From Enterobacteriaceae bacterium (lineage in GTDB: Bacteria; Pseudomonadota; Gammaproteobacteria; Enterobacterales; Enterobacteriaceae): DNA of 64,000 nt. Position 1 is the first letter of the stretch. Every line of letters starts with the position of its first letter. The stretch spans positions 496,001 to 560,000 of the forward strand of contig CABIZV010000001.1 in NCBI GenBank assembly GCA_902363335.1, read 5' to 3'. The notes beneath the pieces were generated by a model, which saw only the letters and a program-made list of their open reading frames with translations, was not told the origin of the DNA and searched no databases. Both the position numbers and the translations under genes were made by a program. Shown piece after piece: positions 62,521 through 64,000 of this stretch.

Positions 62521-62550
62521 AAAAAGGCCGCTTATGCGGCCTTTTTCTTT
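62521..62550 (+). terminator. Terminator after ihfA
   Basis: AAAAAGGCCGC-TTAT-GCGGCCTTTTT followed by CTTTT, 13 bases after the ihfA stop. Confidence 0.95.
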
Positions 62551-62608
62551 TCTTAACAGGCTCTTCCACCGTAAAATTAAATGCTTCTTAGCAAGCTCCT
62601 GGAGCATT

Positions 62609-63589
62609 ATGCAGGTCTATGTACATCAACAGCAGCGGCGAAACCGTTGCTGGCTTACCGCGCTTACGCTGGTACTGGTTGCCATGCTGGTTATTGGCCT
62701 GTGTGCGGGTGACCAATGGATTTCGCCGATGGAGTGGTTCACTGCAAAAGGGCAACTCTTTATCTGGCAAATTCGTTTACCGCGCACGCTGGCGGTGCTG
62801 CTGGTTGGCGCGGCGCTAGCGCTTTCCGGTGCGGTAATGCAGGCATTGTTTGAAAATCCGTTGGCTGAACCTGGGCTTCTGGGAGTGTCTAATGGCGCAG
62901 GCGTCGGGCTTATCGCCGTGATTATGCTCGGACAAGGGGCTTTACCCGGTTGGGCTCCAGGGCTGGCAGCTATAGCTGGCGCCCTATTTATTACCGCCAT
63001 CCTGATGCGTTTTGCGCGTCGACATTTGTCCACCAGCCGACTGCTATTGGCAGGCGTGGCGCTTGGTATCATCTGTAGCGCGTTGATGACCTGGGCGGTC
63101 TATTTCTCAACCTCTTTCGACCTGCGTCAGTTAATGTACTGGATGATGGGCGGATTTGGTGGCGTAGACTGGCAGCAACTGTGGCTTATGATTGCGCTTT
63201 TGCCGGTGATTTTCTGGGTCTGCCTGCAATCGCAACCGCTCAATTTGTTAGCTTTAGGCGATACCTCCGCGCGCCAGCTCGGTGTGCCTATTGCGTTGTG
63301 GCGAAAACTGCTGGTCATGGCGACAGGCTGGCTGGTGGGTGTGAGCGTGGCACTGGCCGGCGCGATTGGTTTTGTTGGGCTGGTGGTACCGCATATGCTG
63401 CGGCTGTGTGGTTTAACCGATCATCGCGTGCTGCTTCCTGCCAGCGCTTTGGCGGGCGCGAGTGTATTGCTATTTGCTGATATTGTGGCGCGGCTGGCGC
63501 TGTCAGCGGCTGAATTGCCGATAGGTGTTGTCACGGCAACGCTAGGCGCGCCGGTATTTATCTGGTTACTATTAAAGTCCGGGCGTTAG
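62609..63589 (+). CDS. btuC: Vitamin B12 ABC transporter permease BtuC
   Basis: Inner-membrane permease of the FecCD family, which imports cobalamin with BtuD and BtuF. It has 326 residues and about ten membrane helices. Conserved blocks include LPRTLAVLLVGAALALSGAV, NPLAEPGLLGVSNGAGVGL and the cytoplasmic coupling segment GLVVPHMLRLCGLTDHRVLL. The frame extends upstream to 62534, but the ATG at 62609 has GGAG five bases before it and gives the E. coli length. It is followed 28 bases later by btuE. Confidence 0.96.
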   Translation: MQVYVHQQQRRNRCWLTALTLVLVAMLVIGLCAGDQWISPMEWFTAKGQLFIWQIRLPRTLAVLLVGAALALSGAVMQALFENPLAEPGLLGVSNGAGVGLIAVIMLGQGALPGWAPGLAAIAGALFITAILMRFARRHLSTSRLLLAGVALGIICSALMTWAVYFSTSFDLRQLMYWMMGGFGGVDWQQLWLMIALLPVIFWVCLQSQPLNLLALGDTSARQLGVPIALWRKLLVMATGWLVGVSVALAGAIGFVGLVVPHMLRLCGLTDHRVLLPASALAGASVLLFADIVARLALSAAELPIGVVTATLGAPVFIWLLLKSGR

Positions 63590-63617
63590 ACCCGGCTTAA
63601 CCTGAAAAGAGGATGCT

Positions 63618-64000
63618 ATGCAAACCACCATTCTGAACACGCCGGTCACGACCATTGACGGTGAAAATACCACCCTGGAAGAATATCAGGGCAAGGTGCT
63701 GCTGATTGTTAATGTCGCTTCTAAATGTGGGCTTACACCACAGTACGAACAGCTGGAAGCGTTACAGGAATCTTTACAGGACCAAGGATTCACCGTTCTT
63801 GGATTCCCTTGTAACCAGTTTCTGGGGCAAGAGCCGGGCAGTGCTGATGAAATCAAAACGTTTTGCAGCATGACCTATGGCGTGACGTTCCCGCTGTTTA
63901 GCAAAATTGAGGTGAATGGTGAAAACAGCCATCCTCTCTATGCGCAATTAAAGCGCATTGCACCGAAAGCTCTCGCACCTGAAGGGAGTGGGTTCTATGA
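63618..64000 (+). CDS. btuE: Glutathione peroxidase family protein BtuE (truncated by window end)
   Basis: Thiol peroxidase of the glutathione-peroxidase family that reduces hydroperoxides; it is not needed for B12 uptake despite its name. 127 complete codons are visible of about 183 in E. coli. The peroxidatic cysteine is in VASKCGLTPQYEQLE, and the second conserved motif is LGFPCNQFLGQEPG. AGAGGATGCT precedes the ATG. The frame is intact up to the window edge. Confidence 0.94.
   Translation, partial: MQTTILNTPVTTIDGENTTLEEYQGKVLLIVNVASKCGLTPQYEQLEALQESLQDQGFTVLGFPCNQFLGQEPGSADEIKTFCSMTYGVTFPLFSKIEVNGENSHPLYAQLKRIAPKALAPEGSGFY

Overview
The window is a contiguous piece of enterobacterial core chromosome. 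Nearly every gene can be matched by protein sequence and gene order to the region of Escherichia coli and its relatives that runs dauA-prs-ispE-lolB / hemA-prfA-prmC-sirB2-sirB1-kdsA / chaA / chaC / ychN / ychP / narLX / narK-narGHJI / tRNA-Tyr / purU / ychJ / rssAB / galU / hns / tdk / adhE / ychE / oppABCDF / clsA-yciU / yciI / tonB. After tonB comes a block that E. coli K-12 carries elsewhere in its terminus region: yniA / pfkB / ydiY / thrS-infC-rpmI-rplT-pheMST-ihfA / btuC-btuE. Several features point to the Klebsiella/Enterobacter/Kluyvera side of Enterobacteriaceae rather than E. coli: a dat-ddc diaminopropane operon next to dauA, a short voltage-gated channel gene after oppF, a DUF1883 gene after chaC, no recognisable chaB, and REP elements that start GTAGCCCGG. 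The species cannot be fixed from the sequence alone.

Layout. 1-2.6 kb: the end of dat and all of ddc, for 1,3-diaminopropane synthesis. 2.6-7.1 kb: a minus-strand block for anion/dicarboxylate transport, PRPP synthesis, isoprenoid synthesis and lipoprotein sorting. 7.3-12.6 kb: a plus-strand block for haem synthesis, translation termination and KDO synthesis. 12.8-17.6 kb: cation antiport, glutathione turnover, small orphan genes and an inverse autotransporter. 17.6-28.8 kb: the complete respiratory nitrate regulon (NarXL two-component system, NarK transporter, NarGHJI reductase), with FNR and NarL sites visible in the sequence. 29.1-29.4 kb: two identical tRNA-Tyr genes with a stable-RNA promoter. 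29.4-39 kb: purU, ychJ, rssAB, galU, hns, tdk and adhE. 39.5-46.5 kb: ychE and the five-gene oligopeptide permease operon. 46.5-50.9 kb: ion channel, cardiolipin synthase, yciY, yciI and tonB. 50.9-64 kb: fructosamine kinase family, Pfk-2, ydiY, a small secreted protein, yniD, the translation/IHF operon, btuC and the start of btuE.

Functional themes. The nar cluster, adhE and their FNR-type sites form an anaerobic respiration and fermentation module. The hemA-prfA-prmC and thrS-to-ihfA blocks serve translation, and the second keeps its classical RNA-based controls: a ThrRS operator, an AUU start in infC and the pheM attenuator. rssAB controls the stationary-phase sigma factor. opp, tonB and btuC serve uptake.

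I found no mobile element, prophage, CRISPR array, toxin-antitoxin pair or defence island, and no convincing new multi-gene system. The leads worth a second look are small. They are structured non-coding DNA upstream of hns and upstream of oppA, a perfect 16-bp palindrome between pfkB and yniA, a small secreted orphan protein with a sigma-S-like promoter, the zinc-ribbon ion channel and the DUF1883 orphan. Statements that compare with E. coli rest on recalled sequences and gene order, not on a search.
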